Positions 1-6,373 of a stretch of 16,133 nucleotides of DNA are shown here, in pieces. The stretch spans positions 1 to 16,133 of the forward strand of contig JAISMW010000076.1 in the NCBI GenBank assembly GCA_031276545.1. Reading direction: 5' to 3'. The position numbers and the translations under genes were made by a program. The notes beneath the pieces were generated by a model that saw only the letters and a list, made by a program, of their open reading frames with translations, did no database searches and was not told where the DNA came from. How positions within the stretch are numbered: position 1 is the first letter of the stretch; the number at the start of each line of letters is the position of its first letter. The stretch comes from Tannerellaceae bacterium. GTDB taxonomy: Bacteria > Bacteroidota > Bacteroidia > Bacteroidales > Tannerellaceae.

Positions 1-140
1 CGCCCCGTCATAGCATTTATGGCAGCCAAATCAGCCTGTACCGGCTCTACAGACTTATCTGTCGTCTGTTTATCCAGTTTCTCGCTTAGTTTCTCGAACA
101 TTTCACAAACTGTCGAAACGTCTATCTTATTTGTACTCAT
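1..140 (-). CDS. Start of an unidentified mob-region gene (partial)
   Basis: An open frame begins with ATG at 138-140 and continues past the left edge, giving 46 complete codons. The visible residues are polar and charged (MSTNKIDVSTVCEMF, then a Lys/Glu-rich stretch with spaced leucines), consistent with a coiled coil or linker and not with an enzyme core. It starts 21 bp after the relaxase stop, in the same direction, so it is probably the last or next-to-last gene of the mob operon. Genes in this position in Bacteroides mobilizable elements are often called mobB, but too little is visible to say so here. Confidence 0.6.
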   Translation of the reverse strand, partial: MSTNKIDVSTVCEMFEKLSEKLDKQTTDKSVEPVQADLAAINAMTG

Positions 141-161
141 ATTATTTTGAATTTTAATTGT

Positions 162-1088
162 TTATAAATGAAAACCTCTTTTCTTTTTCTTCTTCTTGAG
201 TATCTGTTGGCGTTGGAACTCCGCTTCATCCGGATCATAATCCGTTTTCGACGGTTGAAAGTCGAACAACCCGCCTAAAACCGAACTGGCATTTTCTAAA
301 ACAGACGGTTGATTGTGTGAGTAATCCTGTTTAGAATGTTGAAGGCTTATTTCCTGTTCCCGGCTGTTTTGTTTCAGTTGAAAATCAATCTTGCTGTAAC
401 TGCATGAACGGTCTATCTGTGAGCCATTGAAAGAATAATCTCCTTTTCCGAAACGGATGCCCTGAATTTTATCCGTACTCCCGTTTTTTCGAAAATCGGT
501 TGTGATACCCTGACGCTTCAGTTCTGTCGTCAGTTCTAACCAATTCCTGCATTTGGGCAAAGTAGCTTTAATGGCATCGTAAATCTCATATTTCGTCTTG
601 TCCGGCTCTTTCAGCCTATGCCGTTTCACATTCTCTTTACCTTTGGCAATATACAGCCCGTATTTCTTTGTCAGCTCCATACAAACTTTTGTACTCCTGA
701 ACCTTTCGTTTTTGTCGGAAATACGTTTGCCGTCGTTGTCAATCCGGTTAATGACTATATGAATGTGCGGATGGTCGGTATCGTGATGACGGGCTATAAT
801 AAACTGCGTATTTTTATAACCCATTTTATCCAAATACTCTAACGCGAGACAAACCATAACTTTGTCCGTCAACCGTTCCTTATCCTGAACCGAAAAGTCC
901 AGAGAGATATGGGCTACCGGCTTTGTTATGTCCGGGCTTACTCTACTCTGGGTGATGAAGCTATGGATAATGGAGTCTTTATCTTTTAACCGTACTCCGT
1001 TTGCATAAAGCAACCTAGCGTTCTCCTTATCCAGAACGTAGTTGATTACGCCTCTGAATCCCCGTCCCTGCACAATCTTTGCCATCAT
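162..1088 (-). CDS. mobA: Relaxase (MobA family, Relaxase/Mobilisation nuclease domain)
   Basis: This 308-aa protein should cut one strand at oriT, stay covalently attached to the 5' end and pilot the strand into the recipient. The N-terminal half carries the relaxase domain (PF03432 type). Tyr17, in GFRGVINYVLDKE, is the likely nucleophile. The metal-binding histidine motif is at residues 101-114 (HHDTDHPHIHIVIN, the HxxxxHxHxxxN form). The C-terminal third is low-similarity and ends in a run of lysines (KKKKKKRG), as expected for a DNA-binding tail. It is somewhat short for a relaxase but appears complete. The ATG at 1086-1088 overlaps the mobC stop (ATGA, 1085-1088), so the two are translationally coupled. 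A second Met codon follows directly and could also be used. Confidence 0.92.
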   Translation of the reverse strand: MMAKIVQGRGFRGVINYVLDKENARLLYANGVRLKDKDSIIHSFITQSRVSPDITKPVAHISLDFSVQDKERLTDKVMVCLALEYLDKMGYKNTQFIIARHHDTDHPHIHIVINRIDNDGKRISDKNERFRSTKVCMELTKKYGLYIAKGKENVKRHRLKEPDKTKYEIYDAIKATLPKCRNWLELTTELKRQGITTDFRKNGSTDKIQGIRFGKGDYSFNGSQIDRSCSYSKIDFQLKQNSREQEISLQHSKQDYSHNQPSVLENASSVLGGLFDFQPSKTDYDPDEAEFQRQQILKKKKKKRGFHL

Positions 1089-1441
1089 TCTTCGATGCGT
1101 TTTATTAGGTTATCCAAACTTGCAATTTGCTGCATCCATTTCGAATGGACTTCCATATATCCTGCTGCATTGGCCTTGCGGGCAATCTGGTTGATGTTGT
1201 TTGCCATACCAGCAAGCTGCCGGATATAGCCCAGATGTTCGGAAGTCAAACGCTGTTTAACTTCGCTTTTTGTAATGCAACGGCGAATATATTCGCTTTG
1301 GGTAAGCCCCGCCAAACGGACTTTTGCCTTGAACGAAAAATACTCTTTCGTCTCCATTTTGACAGTCAGTTTATACTTCTTCCTGTCGGCTTCGTCCTTT
1401 CTCGGACGACCGTTTTTATTCTGATTCTTTATCGTTTTCAT
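1085..1441 (-). CDS. mobC: Relaxosome accessory protein MobC
   Basis: This 118-aa basic protein should bind oriT and help the relaxase open it. After a Lys/Arg-rich N-terminus (NKNGRPRKDEADRKK), residues 24-60 resemble a ribbon-helix-helix DNA-binding fold. Residues 76-94 carry the family signature (LAGMANNINQIARKANAAG), matching the MobC pattern around N-N-x-N-Q-I-A-R. I chose ATG 1439-1441 over the longer in-frame start at 1510 because the extension would be out-of-family residues read through the oriT hairpin, and because the 1441 start makes an ATGA overlap with the small ORF upstream. The 3' end overlaps mobA by 4 bp. Confidence 0.9.
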   Translation of the reverse strand: MKTIKNQNKNGRPRKDEADRKKYKLTVKMETKEYFSFKAKVRLAGLTQSEYIRRCITKSEVKQRLTSEHLGYIRQLAGMANNINQIARKANAAGYMEVHSKWMQQIASLDNLIKRIEE

Positions 1442-1569
1442 ACATGTAAAATATAGACCGGCGGGATGTTTGGCCTCGCAGAGCAAGGTTTCGGTCTGAC
1501 CGAAACACAAACTTGCTCCGTTGAAAAATCAGGCACAGCCTGTTGTGGCATCCGGTTGTTACTATTCAT
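1438..1569 (-). CDS. 43-codon ORF bridging primase and mobC, overlapping oriT
   Basis: A short frame (MNSNNRMPQQAVPDF at the N-terminus, ending PPVYILHV) starts with an ATG that overlaps the primase stop as ATGA (1566-1569). It ends with a TGA that overlaps the mobC ATG as ATGA (1438-1441). The same overlap joins mobC to mobA, so the ORF fits exactly into a chain of translationally coupled genes. A G-run (GGGGATAAG) lies a few bases before its start. The peptide resembles nothing I recognise. It may serve to carry ribosomes across the oriT segment rather than to make a functional product. Its codons are constrained by the oriT palindrome in its middle, so coding conservation would be hard to judge from one sequence. 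Confidence 0.45.
   Translation of the reverse strand: MNSNNRMPQQAVPDFSTEQVCVSVRPKPCSARPNIPPVYILHV
1481..1518. other. Probable origin of transfer (oriT)
   Basis: A perfect 9-bp inverted repeat, GTTTCGGTC (1488-1496) and GACCGAAAC (1498-1506) with one base between, is nested in an outer pair, GAGCAAG (1481-1487) and CTTGCTC (1512-1518). It lies directly upstream of mobC and mobA, the usual place for an oriT. The layout (inverted repeat, short AT-rich spacer ACAAA, then a C/T-rich stretch CTTGCTCCG) resembles IncQ/R1162-type oriTs, in which the nick lies a few bases past the inner repeat. By that analogy nicking would fall within about 1507-1520. The nick position is inferred, not seen. Confidence 0.6.
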
Positions 1570-2486
1570 TTTCTTATCCCCAATCTTTTCTTCTTTACCT
1601 CCGGTTTTACCATCGGCTTTTGACACAGGAAATCATTCAAGTCTTTAAAGTCTGCATACTTTGTTGAACGATTATACACTGTCGAGTTGGCAGACCGGAT
1701 TAACTCCGTTGCTGTCCGTCCGGCTTCATCGTTGTCCAGATAAGTGTAAACCTCTCCATGCTCTTTCAGAAAACACATCGCCTTCTGAACATTGGCGACC
1801 GAATTGAGAACCACTACATCATGCTTGTTCTTTTCGATTTTCTGTATGGTCAGGTACGAAAGGAAATCCCAAAATCCTTCAAAGACTAAACAAACGTTCC
1901 CCTTACTCCGAATACTTGTAATATCTTTCGGCGAAATGCAACCTTTAAAATTGGGTGGACTGCTTAACTCATATCCGCCTTTATCATTCCTGAACCCAAT
2001 AGAGAAATAATCCTTATCCCTGTTCCGGTAATGGATTTCCCGGCAATACAGGTTTGCCAGGTTCCAATCTATTTTCCTTTCCCGAACCCAGGCCGTTAGT
2101 TTAGGGTGTGTAATTTGAATAATGTTTTGAATCATGATAGAAGGATTATCCCCATGAAAAGAAAAAGAGTTGTTATCATTACGTTTGTCCATTGCAGCAC
2201 TTAGTTGTTGAGATGGCTGACTGTTTAGCTGTACTTCCAGTTTGTTGACTGCCTCATGGAACAGACAGTTTTCCATTTTCATTACCAGATCAATGATAGA
2301 ACCGCCCTCGTTTGTCCCGAAGTCATACCATATATTTTTCCGGTAATCCACTTTGAAACTTGCGTTCCGGTCTTCCCTGTACGGGCAATGATACATACCG
2401 TAATAGCCGGAATCTTTTGCCGGAACTATACCTCTATTTTGAAGGTATTGACGGATACTGATTTGTTTTATCTCTGTGAGTGCCAT
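1566..2486 (-). CDS. Toprim-domain DNA primase (CHC2-like N-terminus)
   Basis: This 306-aa protein should lay primers for replication of the excised element or of the transferred strand. Residues 26-70 resemble the CHC2 primase zinc-binding domain (YHCPYREDRNASFKVD, then WYDFGTNEGGSIIDLV). The second cysteine pair of classical DnaG is absent (YDFGTNEGG), as is common in primases of Bacteroides mobile elements as I recall them. The Toprim fold follows: the acidic residue of VFEGFWDF near Glu203 and the DND motif at 251-253 (TYLDNDEAGR). The Ser/Gln/Asn-rich linker at 88-110 separates the two. The start is ATG 2484-2486, just downstream of the iteron-like region; the stop overlaps the next small ORF by 4 bp (ATGA). 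It probably works with the helicase upstream. Confidence 0.85.
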   Translation of the reverse strand: MALTEIKQISIRQYLQNRGIVPAKDSGYYGMYHCPYREDRNASFKVDYRKNIWYDFGTNEGGSIIDLVMKMENCLFHEAVNKLEVQLNSQPSQQLSAAMDKRNDNNSFSFHGDNPSIMIQNIIQITHPKLTAWVRERKIDWNLANLYCREIHYRNRDKDYFSIGFRNDKGGYELSSPPNFKGCISPKDITSIRSKGNVCLVFEGFWDFLSYLTIQKIEKNKHDVVVLNSVANVQKAMCFLKEHGEVYTYLDNDEAGRTATELIRSANSTVYNRSTKYADFKDLNDFLCQKPMVKPEVKKKRLGIRK

Positions 2487-2498
2487 AATCTCTGATCT

Positions 2499-2687
2499 TT
2501 TGTTGTTTTGTTGCGAATTAGATATAATTCATTTTGAAACAGACAGTTACAACTGCAACAAATCCACAACAAAACGTGCATCCGTTGCCGGTTGCTGCAA
2601 CAAAATAAAATTTGTTGTGCTTTTGTTGTGTAGTTGTTGTATGACTAAATCTATTGAATATCATAATATTAAATACTATGTACAACA
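2499..2687. other. Iteron-like, AT-rich region; candidate replication origin or operator
   Basis: This 200-bp gap between helicase and primase carries at least seven copies of the heptamer TTTGTTG or its complement CAACAAA. They lie at 2499, 2507, 2556, 2567, 2598, 2611 and 2622, plus a one-mismatch copy at 2633. Within the groups 2556/2567 and 2611/2622/2633 the spacing is exactly 11 bp, about one helical turn. The stretch 2641-2690 beside them is strongly AT-rich. Phased iterons next to an AT-rich segment, between a helicase and a primase gene, is the classic layout of a plasmid-type origin. An operator controlling the primase-mob operon is the alternative. Confidence 0.5.
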
Positions 2688-3875
2688 TTACAACAGAATT
2701 TCGTCAATATTGCGCCGATTGATTTCAAAGTAGCGTCCTTTTCTTTTCATCGGGAACAATTCACCCTCGGTTCCGATGTGATAAAAGGTGTAATCGCTAT
2801 TCTTTTCCGTCCGCAAACCCCAACTGTCTTTCAAGATACTGCGGACTTGGGTAATGTCGGTTTTCAATCCTGCATTACGGATTACTTCCAAAAAATCGGC
2901 AGGACAACACAGCATCGAATCTTTTCCTTGCCGCTCCATTACATCGCTGCAATAGGCAGCCATTTCCATTTCGATTTTGTTGGTGTTGTATTTCTTGATT
3001 TTCTGCAAAGCAGGCGTTTCAAGCACTGCAGGACTGAACCACATACGGGAAGTATTTTGTGTAGAAAGTTTTCGATTCAGGAGAAAATACAGGAAATGCG
3101 GAATCTCGGCTGACATCTGTTTACGCAAGTTGATATTGTCTTTTTCAACCGGATTGATTTTACGAACCCAAAACCGGACTTCTTCTTTTGGAATAATAAT
3201 CGGATTGCGTTCATTGTTGGAGCAAAGTACGAATTTTGCGAAGAATTCAATCTCCCGCCGGTCTTTGCCTTTGGCTTCAATCTTGTAATCACCCGCAGTC
3301 GAAAGGTTTTTGATTTTCTCGGTATCTTCCATTTTGTTTAGCAGCAGTTCATCGACCAGCACCAGCAGGCGGTGCGCCCAATCCACATTGAACTGACTGC
3401 GGAAATCTTCATTTGTATTGAACGTAGCGTTCTTACCAAAAATCATTTTCAGGAAACGAAGAAAAGTCGTCTTTCCGGTATTCCGTTCGTTGGACACCAG
3501 CAGCAGGATAGGCAACATTTGGGTAGGGCGGGTATAGAGAATTTGCAGGTAATCCAGACCCAATTCGATTTGTTCGCCAAAGATGTGTCCCAAAAAGGAA
3601 CGAATGTGAGAGAAATCTCCTTGCCGGGGGATGTGAGAAACCGGCTCGTACTGATTCAGATAGGTACCATGAACCTGCTTATAATGAACATGGTCGGGAA
3701 TAATACAAAAGCCGTCGTACTTTTCAATCTCAGGCAAATTGTTCTTTCCGTAATCCTGCCGGAGGGTTTCGTAACTCCAGAGGATTTTTTCTTCAACACA
3801 GTCTCCGCTGATGAGCGGGCGTTGCACGACCTTGTATAAAGACGTACCGATGCGGATGTATTTTTCTTCTTTCAT
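2688..3875 (-). CDS. Primase-helicase family protein (DUF5906/SF3-like ATPase)
   Basis: This 395-aa protein is a probable replicative helicase of the element. It has a P-loop at about 128-136 (SNERNTGKTT), a Walker B segment at 170-176 (LLVLVDE), and a motif resembling superfamily 3 motif C at 215-222 (FVLCSNNE). The C-terminal 100 residues look like a winged-helix region. The size and motif spacing fit the DUF5906 proteins that accompany Toprim primases in mobilizable Bacteroides elements, where they support replication after excision; this is known of the family and inferred here. The ATG at 3873-3875 overlaps the stop of the upstream HTH gene (ATGA, 3872-3875), so the two form one translational unit. 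Confidence 0.85.
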   Translation of the reverse strand: MKEEKYIRIGTSLYKVVQRPLISGDCVEEKILWSYETLRQDYGKNNLPEIEKYDGFCIIPDHVHYKQVHGTYLNQYEPVSHIPRQGDFSHIRSFLGHIFGEQIELGLDYLQILYTRPTQMLPILLLVSNERNTGKTTFLRFLKMIFGKNATFNTNEDFRSQFNVDWAHRLLVLVDELLLNKMEDTEKIKNLSTAGDYKIEAKGKDRREIEFFAKFVLCSNNERNPIIIPKEEVRFWVRKINPVEKDNINLRKQMSAEIPHFLYFLLNRKLSTQNTSRMWFSPAVLETPALQKIKKYNTNKIEMEMAAYCSDVMERQGKDSMLCCPADFLEVIRNAGLKTDITQVRSILKDSWGLRTEKNSDYTFYHIGTEGELFPMKRKGRYFEINRRNIDEILL

Positions 3876-4219
3876 TGGGAATGCTTTTTACGTCTTGCGC
3901 TACGGGCGAGGGTCAGACTGATGTTACTCAAATCACTTTTGGGCATGGTCTGGCTTTCCGCCCATTGCAGTAGCTCTTTCCGTGAGAAAACCAGTTTGTT
4001 CCCATATCGCTTATAGGGAATTTCCCCGGCAGATGTGAGTTTGTAAATCTTTGCTTTGGAAGTTGGGTAACCATGTTCCCTCAATAACTCCAGAGCATCT
4101 GTCAATGTGATGGTATCAACCTGAGATTGACCGGATGCGATTTTCGGTAAAGCGCCGGATGCCGCTTCGCTGACGATAGCCCGTAATTCTTCGGGCGTGG
4201 TAATAATAATGTTGTTCAT
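3872..4219 (-). CDS. Excisionase-like helix-turn-helix protein
   Basis: This 115-aa protein has a MerR/excisionase-type winged helix at about residues 36-90. It shows a helix containing TLTDALELLREHG, then TSKAKIYKLTSAGEIPYKRYGNK, then FSRKELLQWAES, which is the pattern of HTH_17 excisionase proteins. The N-terminal 30 residues are predicted to be a separate helix and the C-terminus is basic (ARSARRKKHSQ). I took ATG 4217-4219, since the longer start at 4258 would read through the putative promoter and operator palindrome. The stop overlaps the helicase start, so excision and replication functions would be co-expressed. It may bind the att region with the integrase, repress its own promoter, or both. 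Confidence 0.8.
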   Translation of the reverse strand: MNNIIITTPEELRAIVSEAASGALPKIASGQSQVDTITLTDALELLREHGYPTSKAKIYKLTSAGEIPYKRYGNKLVFSRKELLQWAESQTMPKSDLSNISLTLARSARRKKHSQ

Positions 4220-4222
4220 AAA

Positions 4223-4253
4223 CTCAAATTTTAATGGTGCGATTAAATTTGAG
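4223..4253. promoter_or_regulatory. Palindrome in the leader of the excisionase-like gene
   Basis: CTCAAATTTTAAT (4223-4235) and ATTAAATTTGAG (4242-4253) form a 12-bp inverted repeat with one extra T and a 6-base loop. It sits between the proposed promoter and the start codon at 4219, where a repressor dimer would block transcription or a hairpin would block ribosome entry. Autoregulation by the HTH protein encoded just downstream is the simplest inference. Confidence 0.5.
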
Positions 4254-4255
4254 TG

Positions 4256-4287
4256 CAAATTAAAATCAGATATAACTGATAATCAAA
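4256..4287 (-). promoter_or_regulatory. Candidate Bacteroides-type promoter for xis-like/helicase genes
   Basis: On the minus strand TTTG (4284-4287) is followed after 20 bases by TTAATTTG (4256-4263). The Bacteroides consensus is a -33 TTTG and a -7 TAnnTTTG separated by about 19-21 bases; the -7 box has one mismatch. Upstream, AGGACAA occurs at 4311 and 4321, 10 bp apart, and may be an activator or repressor site. Confidence 0.45.
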
Positions 4288-4374
4288 CTGGTAAATAGAT
4301 TTACACAGGTAGGACAAACGAGGACAAGAGGTGAAACAGCTACATACTGGAAAGACGAAAAATGCGGGTTTTCA

Positions 4375-4428
4375 TTTACACGCCGATGACATATCCGGAC
4401 ACTTCGTGGACAGATATATCCGGCGTAA
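4375..4428. repeat. Imperfect inverted repeat with internal ATATCCGG duplication
   Basis: The non-coding stretch 4259-4444 includes TTTACACGCCG (4375-4385) facing CGGCGTAAA (4420-4428), with two direct copies of ATATCCGG between them. On the minus strand it begins about 17 bp after the stop of the small HTH gene. It lacks a good T-run, so it is more likely a protein-binding or recombination site or a structured leader than a terminator. Confidence 0.35.
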
Positions 4429-4444
4429 AGCTGAAAAATAAATT

Positions 4445-4855
4445 TTACTTCCGGTTCTTTTGGTTTAGAAGTTGTTCCAGAATTATATCAGGAGGAAAGA
4501 TATCCAGACTGCTGATAGTCTTTGATTTGACGGGAGTAATGAAACCGTCTTTAATCCATTTGTTAAGGGTAGGGCGTGAAATTTTCAGCATACTGGCGAT
4601 GTCTTTTTTAGATACCATTGCCTCTCCATTGAAAACCTGAATAAATTCTTTATTGACCATCATGTAGTGTTTCAGGCTACCTATGGCTTTATCAATATCC
4701 TGAATACGAGGAACGACTTTCTTTTTCACCGATATTTCGATGGTATTCATGTCATAATCGGCTGCCAATTCGGGATTCTTCTGCAGTTCGGACACGATTA
4801 CATCGTAAATGGTAGTGTCTTTAGCTGATATTTTGTAGAGCTTCCGTCGGGGCAT
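4445..4855 (-). CDS. Small helix-turn-helix protein, function unknown
   Basis: This 136-aa protein has a clear HTH at about residues 78-103 (AMVSKKDIASMLKISRPTLNKWIKDGFI), the form found in MerR-like and excisionase proteins and in DNA-invertase tails. The N-terminal 75 residues (MPRRKLYKISAKDTTIYD at the start) are predicted to be mixed helix and strand and match nothing I recognise. I chose ATG 4853-4855 because the upstream start at 4894 would translate the 32-bp repeat at 4871. It stands alone, 116 bp from the AlbA-type gene and 225 bp from the excisionase-like gene. It could be a second directionality factor or a regulator that binds the nearby repeats. Confidence 0.7.
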   Translation of the reverse strand: MPRRKLYKISAKDTTIYDVIVSELQKNPELAADYDMNTIEISVKKKVVPRIQDIDKAIGSLKHYMMVNKEFIQVFNGEAMVSKKDIASMLKISRPTLNKWIKDGFITPVKSKTISSLDIFPPDIILEQLLNQKNRK

Positions 4856-4870
4856 ATTGTGATTTTGAAT

Positions 4871-4902
4871 TATTATGAGCCAATTACGAGTCAATTAAAA
4901 AA
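4871..4902. repeat. 32-bp direct repeat, copy 1
   Basis: This copy reads TATTATGAGCCAATTACGAG and continues to 4902. It is itself built of two 11-bp units (minus strand ATTGACTCGTA, ATTGGCTCATA). It lies just upstream of the small HTH gene, within its probable promoter region. The partner copy is at 4959-4990, with only a few mismatches. Confidence 0.65.
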
Positions 4903-4958
4903 CAATCAACATTCTAATGGACAACAATTTAACATCTTTAGGCGTTTTTGTTATCATA

Positions 4959-4990
4959 TATTATGAGCCAATTATGAGCCAATCAAAAAT
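4959..4990. repeat. 32-bp direct repeat, copy 2
   Basis: This copy reads TATTATGAGCCAATTATGAG and continues to 4990. It contains two 11-bp units (ATTGGCTCATA on the minus strand). It overlaps the last codons and stop of the AlbA-type gene. The pair may be operators for the downstream HTH gene or a scar of insertion of the AlbA-type gene. Confidence 0.65.
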
Positions 4991-6324
4991 GGTCTCCATT
5001 TAAAAATATAGTTTGTTCCCATTCCAACTTTACCTTGCTGCTCTAACCAAATTTCAGACTGTTTCAACAGTCGTGTTGCTGTTGGCTTGCTAACATTTAG
5101 AAGTTTCTGTGTATCAGAATTGGTTATTTTTTCATTATCTCTGACATACTCAATAATCTTAATTAGCCTTTCATCTACGTGTTCTTTAAGCAGTTGCGTC
5201 CTCATATTTGCATAGTAAGTCAACATCAATCCTGCCATAAAATCAACTTGTGGCGGCAGCAATTTGTGTTCATAGATGGACTCTAAAATTTTACTGTATC
5301 CGCGTCCCCATGCCTCAATATCGCCACAACGAAAAAGTGCGTTGGCAATATCGGGATTGAACGGAAAGGATGAATGTTTTTGAAAAAGCTTATTTAACGG
5401 CACCTGTTCAGGCATTGTACCGGGGTTCCAATAAACAATACGGTCGGGATAAACGCTTATCTGAATCGGTACTCCTGTTGAGTAATCTTTATGAGCCACT
5501 GCATTTAAAAGGCTCTCGCGCATAGCAACTTCGGGGAAAGTCGGTTTTTCCCGCCTTGAAACACCTTCGTAACTAATCGCATAAGTTATATATTTGGTTT
5601 TTAACAGGTCTGACGCCTTATCTATTTGTTCCATCAACGAGCCGTGAACTTCGTCCTGAAAAGCAAGGTCAGCGTCATTTTTCAAAAAGAAACCGATTTT
5701 TATGTATGCGCCAGTGTAATATTTTTCGGGGTCGGGGTGAAAAAGCAATATCGCAGCGCGTTTCATATAGCCTGTATTATCGTCGTAAAGATGCAAATTG
5801 TTAAGCAATACTTCGGTTGTATCCTTCAATACTTCGGCATCAACACGCCCGCTTTTGGCTGCTTCGCGGCGAAATCGTTGCAATGCAATTAGAGACAGAT
5901 CTTTAACTGTAACATTAGGCACAGGAACGCCATCCCATTTCCTGCCGGTACGTTCCAAAAGAAACTTGTTGAGCGCAGCACCTCTCAATTCCTGTTTCGT
6001 ACTTCCGCACCGATAGTGATATTCCCCTTTGTAATTTATTGGATAGGGATACGATTCAACAATTATTTCAAGATACGGCTTACCTGTTGTCGAATCGAAA
6101 AGAATATTGCAGTCCGCGATGATGCCAAGCGTGTCTTGAATCTTGTTTGGTATATCTTCCGACAGTTTCTTAGGGTCATTAATTCCGATAACTTCCTTGT
6201 CATCAGTTACTCCAATGTATATTTTGCCACCCTGCGCATTGGCAAAGCCGCATACCCATTTCAAATACTCATCTTTCCAAATCCTTTTGTACTCAATGTT
6301 TTGCTTTTCTACTTCAGTTGTCAT
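4972..6324 (-). CDS. AlbA_2/Schlafen-type DNA-binding protein with HATPase_c_4 domain
   Basis: This 450-aa protein has the architecture of COG2865-type regulators. Residues 5-125 form an AlbA_2 (divergent AAA_4) domain: an N-terminal EYKRIW, then GFANAQGGKIYIGVTDD, then HYRCGSTKQEL. Residues 265-350 form a GHKL-type HATPase_c_4 domain: MRESLLNAVAHKDYS, with Glu270, Asn274 and His278 in the N-box position, then DRIVYWNPGTMPE and GDIEAWGRGYSKI. Residues 385-430 form a winged helix (TNSDTQKLLNVSKPTATRLL). Family members are annotated as transcriptional regulators or ATP-binding proteins, and their targets are mostly unknown. The gene has its own candidate promoter and lies between int and the regulatory genes. 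It may sense host state and control the element, or it may be cargo. Confidence 0.85.
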   Translation of the reverse strand: MTTEVEKQNIEYKRIWKDEYLKWVCGFANAQGGKIYIGVTDDKEVIGINDPKKLSEDIPNKIQDTLGIIADCNILFDSTTGKPYLEIIVESYPYPINYKGEYHYRCGSTKQELRGAALNKFLLERTGRKWDGVPVPNVTVKDLSLIALQRFRREAAKSGRVDAEVLKDTTEVLLNNLHLYDDNTGYMKRAAILLFHPDPEKYYTGAYIKIGFFLKNDADLAFQDEVHGSLMEQIDKASDLLKTKYITYAISYEGVSRREKPTFPEVAMRESLLNAVAHKDYSTGVPIQISVYPDRIVYWNPGTMPEQVPLNKLFQKHSSFPFNPDIANALFRCGDIEAWGRGYSKILESIYEHKLLPPQVDFMAGLMLTYYANMRTQLLKEHVDERLIKIIEYVRDNEKITNSDTQKLLNVSKPTATRLLKQSEIWLEQQGKVGMGTNYIFKWRPFLIGS

Positions 6325-6341
6325 AAAAATGAAATATGGAA

Positions 6342-6373
6342 CAAAAGTATAAAATTCTGATCAATTTCCGAAA
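6342..6373 (-). promoter_or_regulatory. Candidate promoter of the AlbA-type gene
   Basis: The minus strand has TTTC (6370-6373), 20 bases, then TACTTTTG (6342-6349), an exact match to the Bacteroides -7 box TAnnTTTG. The -33 box lies in the last codons of int. Transcription would begin shortly before the ATG at 6324, so this gene need not depend on int transcription. Confidence 0.45.

Noticed and set aside
1442..1510. N-terminally extended MobC starting at 1510
   Set aside because: The extension reads through the oriT palindrome, and the 1441 start matches the family and the ATGA overlap.
4972..6324. AlbA-type gene as part of an abortive-infection or other defence system
   Set aside because: The domains fit a regulator, there is no effector or toxin partner beside it, and defence is only one of several untested roles.
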